This document shows positions 1 through 9,134 of a stretch of 36,862 nucleotides of DNA, one piece after another (within the stretch, counting starts at the first letter, position 1; every line of letters begins with the position of its first letter). The position numbers were made by a program, and so were the translations under genes. A model generated the notes under the pieces. It was given only the letters and a program-made list of their open reading frames with translations, did not search any database and was not told the DNA's origin. The stretch lies in the NCBI GenBank assembly GCA_964520785.1, contig CAZFQG010000042.1, positions 1-36,862 on the forward strand. Direction: 5' to 3'. This DNA comes from CAZFQG01 sp964520785. Lineage in GTDB: Bacteria > Planctomycetota > Planctomycetia > Pirellulales > Thermoguttaceae.

Positions 1-16
1 TCCCCAGGAGACGACG

Positions 17-661
17 ATGGTCGACGCGGACGAGAAAAAACGGATCAAGACGATTCTCACCCGGCTGCGCAAGGCGTATCCGGAGGCCGAGTGCTCTTTG
101 ACGCACGAAAACCCTTTGGAGTTGCTCGTCTCGACGATTCTCTCGGCCCAGTGTACCGATGAGCGGGTGAATCTGGTTACGCGATCGCTTTTCAAGAAGT
201 ACCGCGACGCGGCCGATTACGCCCGGGTTTCCCAGGAAGCGTTGGAGAAAGATATCCAGAGTACCGGTTTCTTCCGCAATAAGGCGAAGAGCATCCGCGA
301 GTGCTGCAAGATTCTCGTCGAACAGTACGATGGCAAGGTGCCGAATTCGATGGAGGCGCTCGTGGCTCTACCGGGGATCGGCCGGAAGACGGCCAACGTC
401 ATCCTGGGCAACGCCTTCGGGGTGAGTGACGGGATCGTCGTTGACACGCACGTAGGCCGCCTCGCCCGACGGTTGGGCTTGAGTGACCACAAAAACGCGG
501 AAAAGATAGAAACAGACTTGACTGAACGCATTCCGAAGAAGGACTGGGTGGTCTTCAGCCACCAACTGATCTACCACGGCAGAAGAGTGTGCAAATCGCG
601 TAAGCCGGACTGCGGTGCGTGTTCCCTGGAAAGTGTCTGTCCGAAGATGGGCGTGGAATAA
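17..661 (+). CDS. nth: Endonuclease III (DNA glycosylase/AP lyase)
   Basis: Base-excision repair enzyme of 214 residues, the usual length for Nth. It removes oxidised pyrimidines and nicks the resulting abasic site. Visible in the sequence: the helix-hairpin-helix LPGIGRKTANVIL with the catalytic lysine at K124, the catalytic aspartate D143 in VVDTHVGR, and a C-terminal [4Fe-4S] ligand set C192-x6-C199-x2-C202-x5-C208, exactly the family spacing. The ATG at 17 is preceded by AGGAG six bases upstream. The reductase gene follows 16 bases after the stop, so the two are probably cotranscribed. Nothing is missing; the assignment is secure. Confidence 0.96.
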   Translation: MVDADEKKRIKTILTRLRKAYPEAECSLTHENPLELLVSTILSAQCTDERVNLVTRSLFKKYRDAADYARVSQEALEKDIQSTGFFRNKAKSIRECCKILVEQYDGKVPNSMEALVALPGIGRKTANVILGNAFGVSDGIVVDTHVGRLARRLGLSDHKNAEKIETDLTERIPKKDWVVFSHQLIYHGRRVCKSRKPDCGACSLESVCPKMGVE

Positions 662-677
662 GGTAATGATTGGAACG

Positions 678-1472
678 ATGGATTTCCTTCAACTGCGAGA
701 CCGACGGATTCTGATTTTCGGCGTCGCGAACCGAAAAAGCGTGGCGTTTCACATCGGCCGGGTGTGCGCGCAGTGCGGCGCCGAATGCGTGTACGTTGTA
801 CAATCGGAGGAAGCCCGGGAGCGGGTCGCCAAATTGGTCGAAGGGGCGGCCGTTTTCGTCTGTGACGTCGAGCAAGAGGATCAGATTGACCGGTTGAGGG
901 CCGAAATCGGCGCCAAGTACGACCGCTTTCACGGGATGGTCCACTCAATCGCCTTTGCCGACTTCTCCGAGGGGATGAAACCGTTTCATCAGACGCCGAA
1001 AAAGGCCTTTTTGCAGGCGGTGGACATCTCGTGCTATTCCCTCATGGCCCTGGCGGATGCCTTCTCGGACCTGTTCACGAAAGACGCCTCGGTCGTGACG
1101 ATCTCCATCTCGACCACGCGGATGGCAAGCGAGAACTACGGCTATATGGCCCCGATCAAAGCGGCCCTCGACTCGTCGCTGGCATTTCTGACGAAGTCGT
1201 TCAGTTCTTTTTCGAACGTCCGGTTCAACGCCGTCGCCCCGGGCCTTTTGAAGACGTCCGCCTCGGCCGGTATCCCCGGTTACGTCGATTCCTATCTCTA
1301 CGCGGAAAAAGTCATCCCCCGAGGCCGGGCCGTGGAGACCGAGGAAGCGGCGAACGTGGCGGTGTTCCTCTTGAGCCCCCGCTCCAGCGGGATAACCGCC
1401 CAGAAGATCATCGTTGATGCCGGAATGTCGACCAATTATTTCGATGCGGCAATCGTTCGGCGACCATTTTAG
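678..1472 (+). CDS. fabI: FabI-type enoyl-[acyl-carrier-protein] reductase, divergent
   Basis: A short-chain dehydrogenase of 264 residues closest to FabI, which reduces the enoyl-ACP double bond with NAD(P)H in the last step of each fatty-acid elongation round. The N-terminus MDFLQLRDRRILIFGVAN matches the FabI start and dinucleotide-binding strand, so I prefer the ATG at 678; another ATG at 666 would add four residues. The Y-x6-K pair is present (Y154 and K161 in ENYGYMAPIKAAL). The second FabI tyrosine (E. coli Tyr146) aligns with isoleucine here, so the proton-donor side of the site differs from the textbook enzyme. The C-terminus ends in the usual AQKIIVDAG strand. A role in fatty-acid synthesis is likely but substrate use is inferred. 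Confidence 0.85.
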   Translation: MDFLQLRDRRILIFGVANRKSVAFHIGRVCAQCGAECVYVVQSEEARERVAKLVEGAAVFVCDVEQEDQIDRLRAEIGAKYDRFHGMVHSIAFADFSEGMKPFHQTPKKAFLQAVDISCYSLMALADAFSDLFTKDASVVTISISTTRMASENYGYMAPIKAALDSSLAFLTKSFSSFSNVRFNAVAPGLLKTSASAGIPGYVDSYLYAEKVIPRGRAVETEEAANVAVFLLSPRSSGITAQKIIVDAGMSTNYFDAAIVRRPF

Positions 1473-1511
1473 CCCAGAAATCGCGATCCCAGGCAGTATC
1501 CTCCATTGAAA

Positions 1512-1528
1512 AAAACCGCACCGGTTTT
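1512..1528 (+). terminator. Short A/T-flanked hairpin after fabI
   Basis: A perfect 7-base-pair inverted repeat, AAAACCG and CGGTTTT, with a 3-base loop lies 40 bases after the fabI stop. The right arm ends in four T. The stem is AT-rich for a high-GC genome, so it is only a possible weak rho-independent terminator. Confidence 0.35.
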
Positions 1529-1540
1529 CATAATGGCCTT

Positions 1541-1576
1541 AGTGGCATACCAGCGGCTTCTGGAGCTGGGGCCACT
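1541..1576 (+). promoter_or_regulatory. Imperfect hairpin upstream of the DUF1559 gene
   Basis: AGTGGC (1541-1546) pairs with GCCACT (1571-1576), and CCAGC (1550-1554) pairs with GCTGG (1565-1569). Together they give an 11-base-pair stem with a small bulge, followed by TTTG. It lies about 65 bases before the preferred DUF1559 start and could be a terminator for the upstream pair or a leader structure. It matches no riboswitch class that I recognise. Confidence 0.35.
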
Positions 1577-1639
1577 TTGATGGGGGGGAACGTGTTCTTC
1601 CATTGTCACATTCACATTTCTCATGGGAGGCTCGCCGCC

Positions 1640-2647
1640 ATGACAGGCCGAAAAGCCAGAGGTTTTACCCTCGTTGAACTACTCGTCGTCATCGCCATCA
1701 TCGGCATTCTGATCGCCCTGCTGCTGCCGGCCGTTCAGGCCGCGAGGGAGGCTGCGCGGCGAATTCAGTGTGCCAACAATTTGAAGCAGATTGCTCTGGC
1801 GGCACAAAACTACCACTCCGCCATGGAGAAGTTTCCGCCTGGAGCGGCCAGTTGCTGCTGGGGAACGTGGCTGATGGGACTGCTCCCCTACCTCGAACAG
1901 ATTGACAACTACGACCAGTATGTATGGGGGGTATGTTCATATACGTCTCTCGGTGACGCAAGCCGGTATGGAAGTAATACGAACCGACCGATCACGACAC
2001 AGCGATTCGACTGCTACACCTGTCCCAGCGATCAGCCGTCCGCTCATTACGAGGGACTGGCCGGCAAAGTAACCTGCCACAACTATGTAGCCAACTACGG
2101 GAACACCGGATTTGTCGTTGGTGCATACGGTGACACGGTCGCGGGCCCCGTCAAAACGATGTTCGGCATTGAATTCAAGGGGGCGCCCTTTACGATCAGC
2201 GGGTGGAGGACGGACGAGCCGAACCATCCGGACCATCATCCCATACTTCTCTACAGCATTCGTGACATCTCCGACGGAACCAGCAACACGCTGATGTTCT
2301 CCGAGACCGTCCAGGGCCAACCCGGCTCGCGCGGAAGCGACCTCCGCGGATTCAGTTGGTGGGGGTATGCATCCGGCTTCGAAACCTATCTGACGCCGAA
2401 TTCGCCCGAACCGGACGTGATGCAGGATGGTTGGTACTGCGATCCGACCGGCCCAGGAAATCCCCCTTGTACTTCGCATTCGACCAGCCGCCCAATGACG
2501 ATGGCCGCGCGGAGCCGTCACCCGGGTGGCGTAAATACGTCCAACTGTGACGGTTCCACCCGCTTCGTCTCCAACGACGTCGACCGGCACGTGTGGCTGC
2601 TCATGGGGTCTTCGCAAGACGGAGAACCATTCGAAATGCCGCAGTGA
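1640..2647 (+). CDS. DUF1559 family prepilin-like protein
   Basis: A planctomycete-type secreted or pseudopilin-like protein of 335 residues. The N-terminus carries a type IV prepilin cleavage and membrane signal, RGFTLVELLVVIAIIGI, followed by LLLPAVQAAREAARR, the family signature. The C-terminus has the H-X9-DG motif of these proteins: the histidine of SRHPGGVN, nine residues, then DG in CDGSTRFV. The start at 1640 is chosen because GGGAGG sits 9 bases upstream and the prepilin leader is then of normal short length; an upstream frame opening at 1577 would add 21 unlikely residues. These proteins occur in large paralogous families in planctomycetes; the role (envelope pseudopilus or surface layer) is not established. 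Confidence 0.92.
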   Translation: MTGRKARGFTLVELLVVIAIIGILIALLLPAVQAAREAARRIQCANNLKQIALAAQNYHSAMEKFPPGAASCCWGTWLMGLLPYLEQIDNYDQYVWGVCSYTSLGDASRYGSNTNRPITTQRFDCYTCPSDQPSAHYEGLAGKVTCHNYVANYGNTGFVVGAYGDTVAGPVKTMFGIEFKGAPFTISGWRTDEPNHPDHHPILLYSIRDISDGTSNTLMFSETVQGQPGSRGSDLRGFSWWGYASGFETYLTPNSPEPDVMQDGWYCDPTGPGNPPCTSHSTSRPMTMAARSRHPGGVNTSNCDGSTRFVSNDVDRHVWLLMGSSQDGEPFEMPQ

Positions 2648-2806
2648 CACGAGGCAAAAGAGGAAGACGGCCGACGGGCTCAGGAGACTGCTGGACGCCG
2701 CAAGTCCCTTGCGTCTGGTGATCACTTCCGTTATCTTGGGGTGGCGGTCCGTTTCACGCCGATCCACGTCAAGCCCCCGTCCCCGTTCCCCTGGCAAGAG
2801 CTTCGA

Positions 2807-5800
2807 ATGACGCGTCACCACCACGTTGCCCACGTCCGCCTTTGGTTGCTCGTCTTTTTGTTCGTTCCATCTTCCGGCCAGAGCATTGAATGGCATCATC
2901 CGCTGTATCGTGACGGAGGCGGCTGGTGGGATGCACGGATACCGGTCGAGATCGAGAACTTGTCCGAAACGCCCGCGGCCGGCGCGCCGCTGGCATTGGA
3001 AATCGCACGCGATTCGCACCTCGCCCAATTGATCGGCCAAGCAGCCGAGTCGGTTCGGCTGTGCAACGCCGAAGGTGCCGAACTGCGTTTTCGATTGCTC
3101 GATCCGCACGGCTCGGAAGTTCGCCGGGGACCGATTCCGCCGGAAAGCCGTTTGATCGTTCCGGTCGAATGCGCGGCGAACGCGAAAACGACGTACTTCG
3201 TTTACTTCGATAACACCCGCGCCGGAGAACTCGCGGACTTTCTGTCGGTGCGTACGGATATCGTTAATGGAGGTGTCGAACTCGGAACGGGAAGCGCCCC
3301 GACCGGATGGCAGCACGACCGGCCGGATGCCGACCACCGGGCCTCGTGGGTGTCGGACATGGCGCGCTCGGGAACCCGTTCGCTCAAGACGGTCGTCTCC
3401 GAGGGGGCCGAACCGTCCTGGGTCGCCACGCGGCAACACGGCATCGCCATCTCCGGCGGCGCCAGGTATGCCGTACGCGGGTGGGTGCGAGGGGAGAATG
3501 TGGCCGGCGACGCCGGTCTCTACTGCCACGTCGGAAACGCGGGAAAGCCGATGATGCTGGCCCCCAGCGGCAAGGCCGGCGAGGGGACGTTCGACTGGAA
3601 GGAAGTCCGCATCGAATTCACCGCGCCCCATGAGGCCGACACGCTGAGCCTGGGGACGATGCTCCACGGCAGCGGAACTGCCTGGTTTGACGACATCTCG
3701 CTCGAGCGTCTCGACAAGGGCGATTCGCCGCGATTCAAGGCATCCCCCCTGCCCTGCCGGCGCCTCGGGATCACCCGACCGGACGCCTCGCCGGAATGGC
3801 TCGATTCAAAACGGTTCGGCCAGGGCGACTGGAACTACCGCGCCACGCTCACCGCCGCGACATTATCGGACGTTGCGGACGCGGATTCCCTCCTGTACGT
3901 GAACACCGCCCCCCTCACCGCAAGGTTCGCTCGCGAGGTGAACCTGGATTCGCTCCGGGTGACCTGCGACGGAATGCCGGTTCCCTTCTTCCGCCTGGAA
4001 GACTCGGTGCTCATCGCGGCCGATATTCCTCCGCGGACCGCGAAGACCCTTTGCCTCTACTACTCGGACGACCCGAACGCCACGACGCAAGAAGGAACCG
4101 ACTACGCCGATCTGCTCCACAGCCGTTACAATCTGGTGAAGAACCCCAGCTTCGAATCCGGTGGAGCGAGTCCCAACGACTGGAAACCGACTGGACCGGT
4201 ACAAGAGGGAATGCTCGCCAAAGAACAGACCTCCTCGGCGGGACTTGGTGAGTCGTGCGTGCGGCTTACCGTCCCTTCCGGAACACCGCCGGGATGGCGC
4301 GGCTGGACGCAGTCGCTGCCGGTCTCGCCGGATACGTTCTATCTGCTCTCGGGCTACGTTCAGTCATCGGACTTGAAGGGGGTCCGTTTGGCGGAGTTCG
4401 ACCCCCAGGCCGAAACGCCGACCGGATACGCCAGCATCCACGTCCATTTCCACACAGCCGACGGCGGACTTTGCACGGAAGACGCCTTCTCGTCCATCGG
4501 TCCCCCCGTTCAAGGCACGGCCGACTGGACATTGCTGTCGAACGTGTTCCGCACCCAACCCGACGCGGCGAGTCTCTCGCTTCACCTTACCATGGAGTCG
4601 ACCGGGACGCTCCGCCACGACGGAATCCTGGCGGCAAGGATCCGTCCTTGCGCGGTCTCGCCGGTCCTGGAGTTCCGCGGCGGCGACTCGGCTCCCCCTA
4701 TCGCGGTCTGGCCGGTGAACGCGATCCGCAAGGTTTTCCAAGAAGATTTCGCCCCGCCGGTACCGCAATCGGCGAGGATTACCCTGGCACGGAATGAAAA
4801 GGAGCCGCTCCAATTGGCGGTCCGCGCGAAGAGGGACATCGCGGAGGTAACCGTCGACTGCTCTCCCCTTTCCGGGCCGGAGGGAGCCGTTTTAGACGAT
4901 ATCGAGATCGGCGTCGTCGGCTATGTTCCGGTCGATTACCCGACCGGCTACTACCAAAGCCGTTCCCCGTCGTGGCATTTGAAGCACCCGACGAAGCCCC
5001 CGATCTGCGACGGTTGGCCCGGCATGTGGCCCGACCCACTGTTGCCGACGGACACGTTCGCTTTGAAGGCAAACCAGACGCAGCCGGTGTGGATTACGTT
5101 TGGGGCGTCGAGGGAGACACCGGCCGGTGAATACCGCGGCACCGTGACGCTGTCCCATGACGGAACGACGCTCGCGGCCGTTCCGGTGACGGTCCGGGTC
5201 TGGAATTTCACGTTGCCTGATGAAAACCACGTAAAGGCGGTCTACGACGTCCGCCTCGGTCCGGCCGGAACGGAGCCATGGAACGGGGAGAATCAGGAGG
5301 AAATCTACCGGAACCTTCGGAAATTCATGGCATCCCGGCGGCTCTGCGCCGACACGGTCACGCCGGTGCCGCGGATCGAGTACCAGGACGGCCGGGCCGT
5401 GTGCGATTTTTCGGAATTCGACGCGGCGGCCGAGGTCTACTTTGGCGAACTCGGCATGAAACACGCCTACACCCCTTGGCAGTTCTATCTGTTCGGGTGG
5501 GGACACCCGCCGGGGAAGAAATTCGGCGAGCCCCCCTACCCGGGCGAGTTTCCCTACGAAAACGCCGACCGCTCCCAGCTCCGACCGGAGTTCAAGAAGG
5601 CCTATCAAACGTGCCTCAAGGCATTTTGGGACCACGTCAAGGAAAAAGGCTGGAGCGACCGATTCCTCCTCTATATTTCGGACGAGCCGTTCTTTGCCGA
5701 GGAGCCGATCCGCGCGCAGATGAAGGCACTGTGCGAGATGATCCACGAGGTCGATCCCGACATCCCGATCTACTCGAGCACCTGGCACCATGTTCCGGCG

Positions 5801-6403
5801 TGGAACGGATCACTCGACGTCTGGGGAATCGGCCATTACGGCATCGTGTCGCCGGAGGTCATGGCCCAGCGGCGTGCCTCCGGAGACCGCATCTGGTTCA
5901 CCACGGATGGGCAGATGTGTACCGACACCCCCTACTGTGCCGTCGAACGGTTGCTACCGCACTATTGCTTTATGTATGGCGCTGAGGCGTACGAATTCTG
6001 GGGCGTCTCCTGGTTGACCTACGACCCGTACCGCTACGGCTGGCATTCCTATATTCACCAGTCCTCCGCGCCCGGCGACGAGTACTACGTCCGCTATCCG
6101 AACGGCGACGGTTTCCTTATCTACCCCGGCAAGCCGATCGGCCACGCAGGTCCGGTCAGTTCCATCCGTCTGGAACAGGCCCGCGAGGGGGTGGAAGACT
6201 ATGAGTACCTTTACCTGCTGCGGCAATTGCTAAACCGCGATCCTTCCAACGCCGAGGCGAAGGCGGCCCTGGTCGAAGCAGCCAAATTGGTACCGATTCC
6301 CAACGCCGGCGGCCGGTACTCCAGCAAGGCCCTACCGGATCCGGACGCGGTTCTTCGCCTGAGGAAAAGAATGGGCAGCGTACTGGACGAGACCGGTCCC
6401 TGA
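2807..6403 (+). CDS. Large secreted GH123/DUF4091-like glycoside hydrolase with carbohydrate-binding-like modules
   Basis: A protein of 1198 residues with an N-terminal signal peptide (hydrophobic stretch LWLLVFLFV). Two galactose-binding-like beta-sandwich segments can be guessed: one from VNGGVELG around residue 147, and one beginning NLVKNPSFESGG around residue 444. The C-terminal third is DUF4091/GH123-like, with the paired acids D959-E960 in LYISDEPFF and the closing signature AREGVEDYEYLYLLRQL. GH123 members described so far are exo-beta-N-acetylgalactosaminidases acting through a neighbouring Asp-Glu pair, so a hexosaminidase-like role is plausible but unproven. The ATG at 2807 directly precedes the signal peptide; the frame opens earlier at 2741 without a signal. 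It faces a minus-strand set of other glycan-active genes. Confidence 0.8.
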   Translation: MTRHHHVAHVRLWLLVFLFVPSSGQSIEWHHPLYRDGGGWWDARIPVEIENLSETPAAGAPLALEIARDSHLAQLIGQAAESVRLCNAEGAELRFRLLDPHGSEVRRGPIPPESRLIVPVECAANAKTTYFVYFDNTRAGELADFLSVRTDIVNGGVELGTGSAPTGWQHDRPDADHRASWVSDMARSGTRSLKTVVSEGAEPSWVATRQHGIAISGGARYAVRGWVRGENVAGDAGLYCHVGNAGKPMMLAPSGKAGEGTFDWKEVRIEFTAPHEADTLSLGTMLHGSGTAWFDDISLERLDKGDSPRFKASPLPCRRLGITRPDASPEWLDSKRFGQGDWNYRATLTAATLSDVADADSLLYVNTAPLTARFAREVNLDSLRVTCDGMPVPFFRLEDSVLIAADIPPRTAKTLCLYYSDDPNATTQEGTDYADLLHSRYNLVKNPSFESGGASPNDWKPTGPVQEGMLAKEQTSSAGLGESCVRLTVPSGTPPGWRGWTQSLPVSPDTFYLLSGYVQSSDLKGVRLAEFDPQAETPTGYASIHVHFHTADGGLCTEDAFSSIGPPVQGTADWTLLSNVFRTQPDAASLSLHLTMESTGTLRHDGILAARIRPCAVSPVLEFRGGDSAPPIAVWPVNAIRKVFQEDFAPPVPQSARITLARNEKEPLQLAVRAKRDIAEVTVDCSPLSGPEGAVLDDIEIGVVGYVPVDYPTGYYQSRSPSWHLKHPTKPPICDGWPGMWPDPLLPTDTFALKANQTQPVWITFGASRETPAGEYRGTVTLSHDGTTLAAVPVTVRVWNFTLPDENHVKAVYDVRLGPAGTEPWNGENQEEIYRNLRKFMASRRLCADTVTPVPRIEYQDGRAVCDFSEFDAAAEVYFGELGMKHAYTPWQFYLFGWGHPPGKKFGEPPYPGEFPYENADRSQLRPEFKKAYQTCLKAFWDHVKEKGWSDRFLLYISDEPFFAEEPIRAQMKALCEMIHEVDPDIPIYSSTWHHVPAWNGSLDVWGIGHYGIVSPEVMAQRRASGDRIWFTTDGQMCTDTPYCAVERLLPHYCFMYGAEAYEFWGVSWLTYDPYRYGWHSYIHQSSAPGDEYYVRYPNGDGFLIYPGKPIGHAGPVSSIRLEQAREGVEDYEYLYLLRQLLNRDPSNAEAKAALVEAAKLVPIPNAGGRYSSKALPDPDAVLRLRKRMGSVLDETGP

Positions 6404-6449
6404 GGACCGCTGGAAATACCGCGACTCTCGATATCCCGACGTCCGGCTC

Positions 6450-7796
6450 TCAACTTACCCGCGGGAGCACCTCGAACGGCAGCGCGTGAGCGTCGTATCC
6501 GCGCCTCGCAAAACATCCATACGCGGCGACGGCGGCGTTGGGGTTGTTGTTGGTGATCGGATTCTCGGCGAGGTAGTTCGACATGCGGCACCCGAAAAGG
6601 GAGACGGTGGCGTGGTCCGAGCCTTCAATCAGAAGATAATCCCTGCTAACGGTCCGCTGCATGCCGTCGATCTCGACACTGGGCGTCGAAAGGGCTCCGT
6701 TGGGCCCGCAGAAGCTCTCCACGGCCGTCAATGAAGTGTGGCCCATTCCGTCGATGATGATCGGGTGGTTGTCTTCGATTCGCCCGGCCGCGTTGGCGAT
6801 AATCGAACCTTGCGCGATCTGCCAGTTGCGGTTGAACTGGTTGTCGCCGCTCTTGTGGATGCCGACGGCGACGCAGTCGAGATTGAAATTCGTAAGCTGG
6901 CCGTACGTCGCCGGCCCCAGGCGGATTCCGCCCCAGGTGCCGAACGTGAACAGGTCCATCAATTGGGCGTTGTCGGTATGATCGATGCGGTAGGCGAACG
7001 TCTTCCGGTCGACGACGCCGTCGATGACGTCGCGCGAGTACCCGCCATCCGCCAGCCGGCGGATGGCGGGGTTGACGTGGCAGTGCAGAACCCGAGGAAT
7101 ATCGTAGCAGTAATCGATGTCGATGAACCGGCCGCTCAGAGGGTAGGCGAAGCAATGCTCGAATCGCATCAGTTCGGTCACCTTGCCGGCGGATGCCTGG
7201 GCAGAGGTGAAGTCGAACGTGATGAAGTCACCGAAGAACGTCAACTCGGCCATCGTCACCCCGAACACCGGCTTGTCGGGGTCGCGGACAATCGTAGGGG
7301 GATACTCGATGACCTTCCCCGGGTCGCGCACGGTCTGGTCCGGATACCAGAATTGCAGGCCGCGTACTTGGGTGGCCGATTCGACGGTGAGGAACGGTCG
7401 ATCGGTCGATTCGATCCGGAAGACACTCCCGACCGGATGCCGCCGCTGGGGGTGGCTGGTGGAGCGCGGGACGGCCGCGTTGACGCCAAGGAGCGACGCG
7501 TTCTGCCTCAACAGAAGCCCCGACTCCACCGCGTAGGGCTCGTCCGTCGGCTCGATCAGAATCGCCCCGCCGCGGACCGCGGCCCAGTCGATCGCCGCCT
7601 GGAGGGCCTTGCGGTTCTCGCCCGGCGAGGCGCCCGGACGCATTCCGAACGCGGAGGCGGCGCGAATCGTCGACTCCAGGGCATCCTCCGGCTCACCGCC
7701 GCGCAGCGGGGAACATACCGAAGCCCCCAAGGCGGCCGACAGGGCCAGAGTTCCCCCACCAAGCCAACTCCTGCGATCAATCTTGGAATCACTCAC
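6450..7796 (-). CDS. Tat-exported right-handed beta-helix (pectate-lyase-like) protein
   Basis: A protein of 448 residues with a twin-arginine leader, KIDRRSWLGGGTLALSAALG. After it comes the segment FGMRPGASPGENRKALQAAID, a variant of the phage-tailspike/pectate-lyase-3 N-terminal motif, in which the chain enters a right-handed beta-helix. I use the GTG at 7796: GGGAG lies 7 bases upstream and the leader then has normal length. The frame continues upstream to a TTG at 7829. The fold is shared by polysaccharide lyases and glycosidases, so the reaction cannot be named; I see no convincing catalytic signature. It follows the sialidase-like gene with a gap of about 40 bases and is probably in the same transcript. 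Confidence 0.7.
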   Translation of the reverse strand: MSDSKIDRRSWLGGGTLALSAALGASVCSPLRGGEPEDALESTIRAASAFGMRPGASPGENRKALQAAIDWAAVRGGAILIEPTDEPYAVESGLLLRQNASLLGVNAAVPRSTSHPQRRHPVGSVFRIESTDRPFLTVESATQVRGLQFWYPDQTVRDPGKVIEYPPTIVRDPDKPVFGVTMAELTFFGDFITFDFTSAQASAGKVTELMRFEHCFAYPLSGRFIDIDYCYDIPRVLHCHVNPAIRRLADGGYSRDVIDGVVDRKTFAYRIDHTDNAQLMDLFTFGTWGGIRLGPATYGQLTNFNLDCVAVGIHKSGDNQFNRNWQIAQGSIIANAAGRIEDNHPIIIDGMGHTSLTAVESFCGPNGALSTPSVEIDGMQRTVSRDYLLIEGSDHATVSLFGCRMSNYLAENPITNNNPNAAVAAYGCFARRGYDAHALPFEVLPRVS

Positions 7797-7836
7797 CGCA
7801 TCACTCCCGAAACGCTTGTTATTGGTCAATGTTCAC

Positions 7837-9072
7837 TCAAAACGCCCCGCCTTTTCCAGCAGTCTTATTGGGCTTGGACCAACGAATCCGCGTCAGTCGG
7901 TCATTCACGGTAATCCATGTCTGGTCTTCATTGATTACCGTGGAATCGAAATTCCCGGTCGCTTTGCCCCGTTCCCCGACGACGACGCGTTCCGTTTGCT
8001 TCAGGACGCACAATCGGTCTGGATCGACCTGAGCCATGAACAGTGGAGCGCGATGGCGCATGATGTGGTCATTCTTTGCGCCGCGCCGGGTATAGACCAG
8101 AAAGAGCGCATCGGAGTGAACCGACCATTTCTGCTGCGTATTGTAACTTCCCAAATCGGTTCCGTCGTCGAAGGTCCACGTCCGGATCGGTCCGAAACGC
8201 AGCCCGTCGTCGCTCGTGGCGACGAATCCCTTCTTGTCGTTGCGCATGGTCATGTAGTACCGTCCCTGGAATCTCACGAGGCCCGCCTCGTAAAGACCAC
8301 GCGGGACCGGGTGATGCAGTTCGTTTCCCTCCTCCATGTAAACGAGAGAGCCGCCGTCGAATTCGCAGCGGACGACGACCGCGGGAGAACAAAACGGCTC
8401 GCCTTTCGGGATGCGGTAGATCGGGAGAAGAATCGTACCGTCCTCCTCCACGGTCCATTGGCCGTGTGCTCCGTTGAAATAATGCGCGTCGTTTTCCGTT
8501 TCCGGAAACTCGAGCACCGTCCAGGCGCCCCAAACGTCGCTCCGCGGATCGTAGACGGCATAGACCGTGTCACGGCGGAACCCGTACCCGGCAAACCCCG
8601 TCCGCGTATATCGCGCGGTATGACCGATCCCGAGCACCTTTCCGGTCGGCGGGTGGAAACCGAGCTGAAAATCGCACACGCCGACATTGGCGACCTTCGT
8701 TCCGTCGTCGACCTTTCGCCATCCGAGTTGATCCAACGGAGTGGGACCTCGCCACGTCTTGCCGAGGTCATCGGTCCGCATCGTCTCCAGACCGGTGAAG
8801 AAGTCACTGCCGAGCGCCCTTTGTACCGTGAGGACGACAGCCTCGTCGCCGTTCTTTCCGAATCCGGGAATGGACGCTGGCCGCGGCTGAAACCAGCTTC
8901 CCTTGGGACTGTCCGGGAGGAAAACGGTCTCCTCGATCGTGTAGGTAAGCGAGCCGTCGGCCGTGCCGCCGGCCGTATCGGCGACCTTGTAATCCTTATC
9001 GACCGCTCCGGCGCGAACGGTGGCCACTAACAGAAGCGACATGAAGGCAATCGGAATTGGCGTAGCGCGCAT
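7837..9072 (-). CDS. Secreted sialidase-like (BNR/Asp-box) beta-propeller
   Basis: A 411-residue exported protein with a signal peptide (IPIAFMSLLLVATVRAGAV). Asp-box repeats typical of six-bladed sialidase propellers are visible: MRTDDLGKTWRGP near residue 100 and a weaker ATSDDGLRFGP near residue 285. The Asp box is structural, so the substrate is not fixed; exo-alpha-sialidase is the usual automatic name. I do not see the N-terminal arginine motif (F/Y-R-I-P) in its normal place; an RIP occurs only mid-protein, in LPIYRIPKGEP. The start is supported by AGGAG 9 bases upstream. It lies between the BNR/PEP-CTERM gene and the beta-helix gene on the same strand. Confidence 0.72.
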   Translation of the reverse strand: MRATPIPIAFMSLLLVATVRAGAVDKDYKVADTAGGTADGSLTYTIEETVFLPDSPKGSWFQPRPASIPGFGKNGDEAVVLTVQRALGSDFFTGLETMRTDDLGKTWRGPTPLDQLGWRKVDDGTKVANVGVCDFQLGFHPPTGKVLGIGHTARYTRTGFAGYGFRRDTVYAVYDPRSDVWGAWTVLEFPETENDAHYFNGAHGQWTVEEDGTILLPIYRIPKGEPFCSPAVVVRCEFDGGSLVYMEEGNELHHPVPRGLYEAGLVRFQGRYYMTMRNDKKGFVATSDDGLRFGPIRTWTFDDGTDLGSYNTQQKWSVHSDALFLVYTRRGAKNDHIMRHRAPLFMAQVDPDRLCVLKQTERVVVGERGKATGNFDSTVINEDQTWITVNDRLTRIRWSKPNKTAGKGGAF

Positions 9073-9134
9073 GTTTCGTAACTCCTATCTTCTCGTAAAA
9101 ACCGCCGATTTGACACCCCCGGGCCCCGTTAATA

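Noticed and set aside
1937..3667. Long open frame of 576 codons on the minus strand across the DUF1559 and GH123-like genes
   Set aside because: It is antisense to two well-supported genes, has no recognisable domain, and its R/G/P-rich composition is that of a GC-driven shadow frame.
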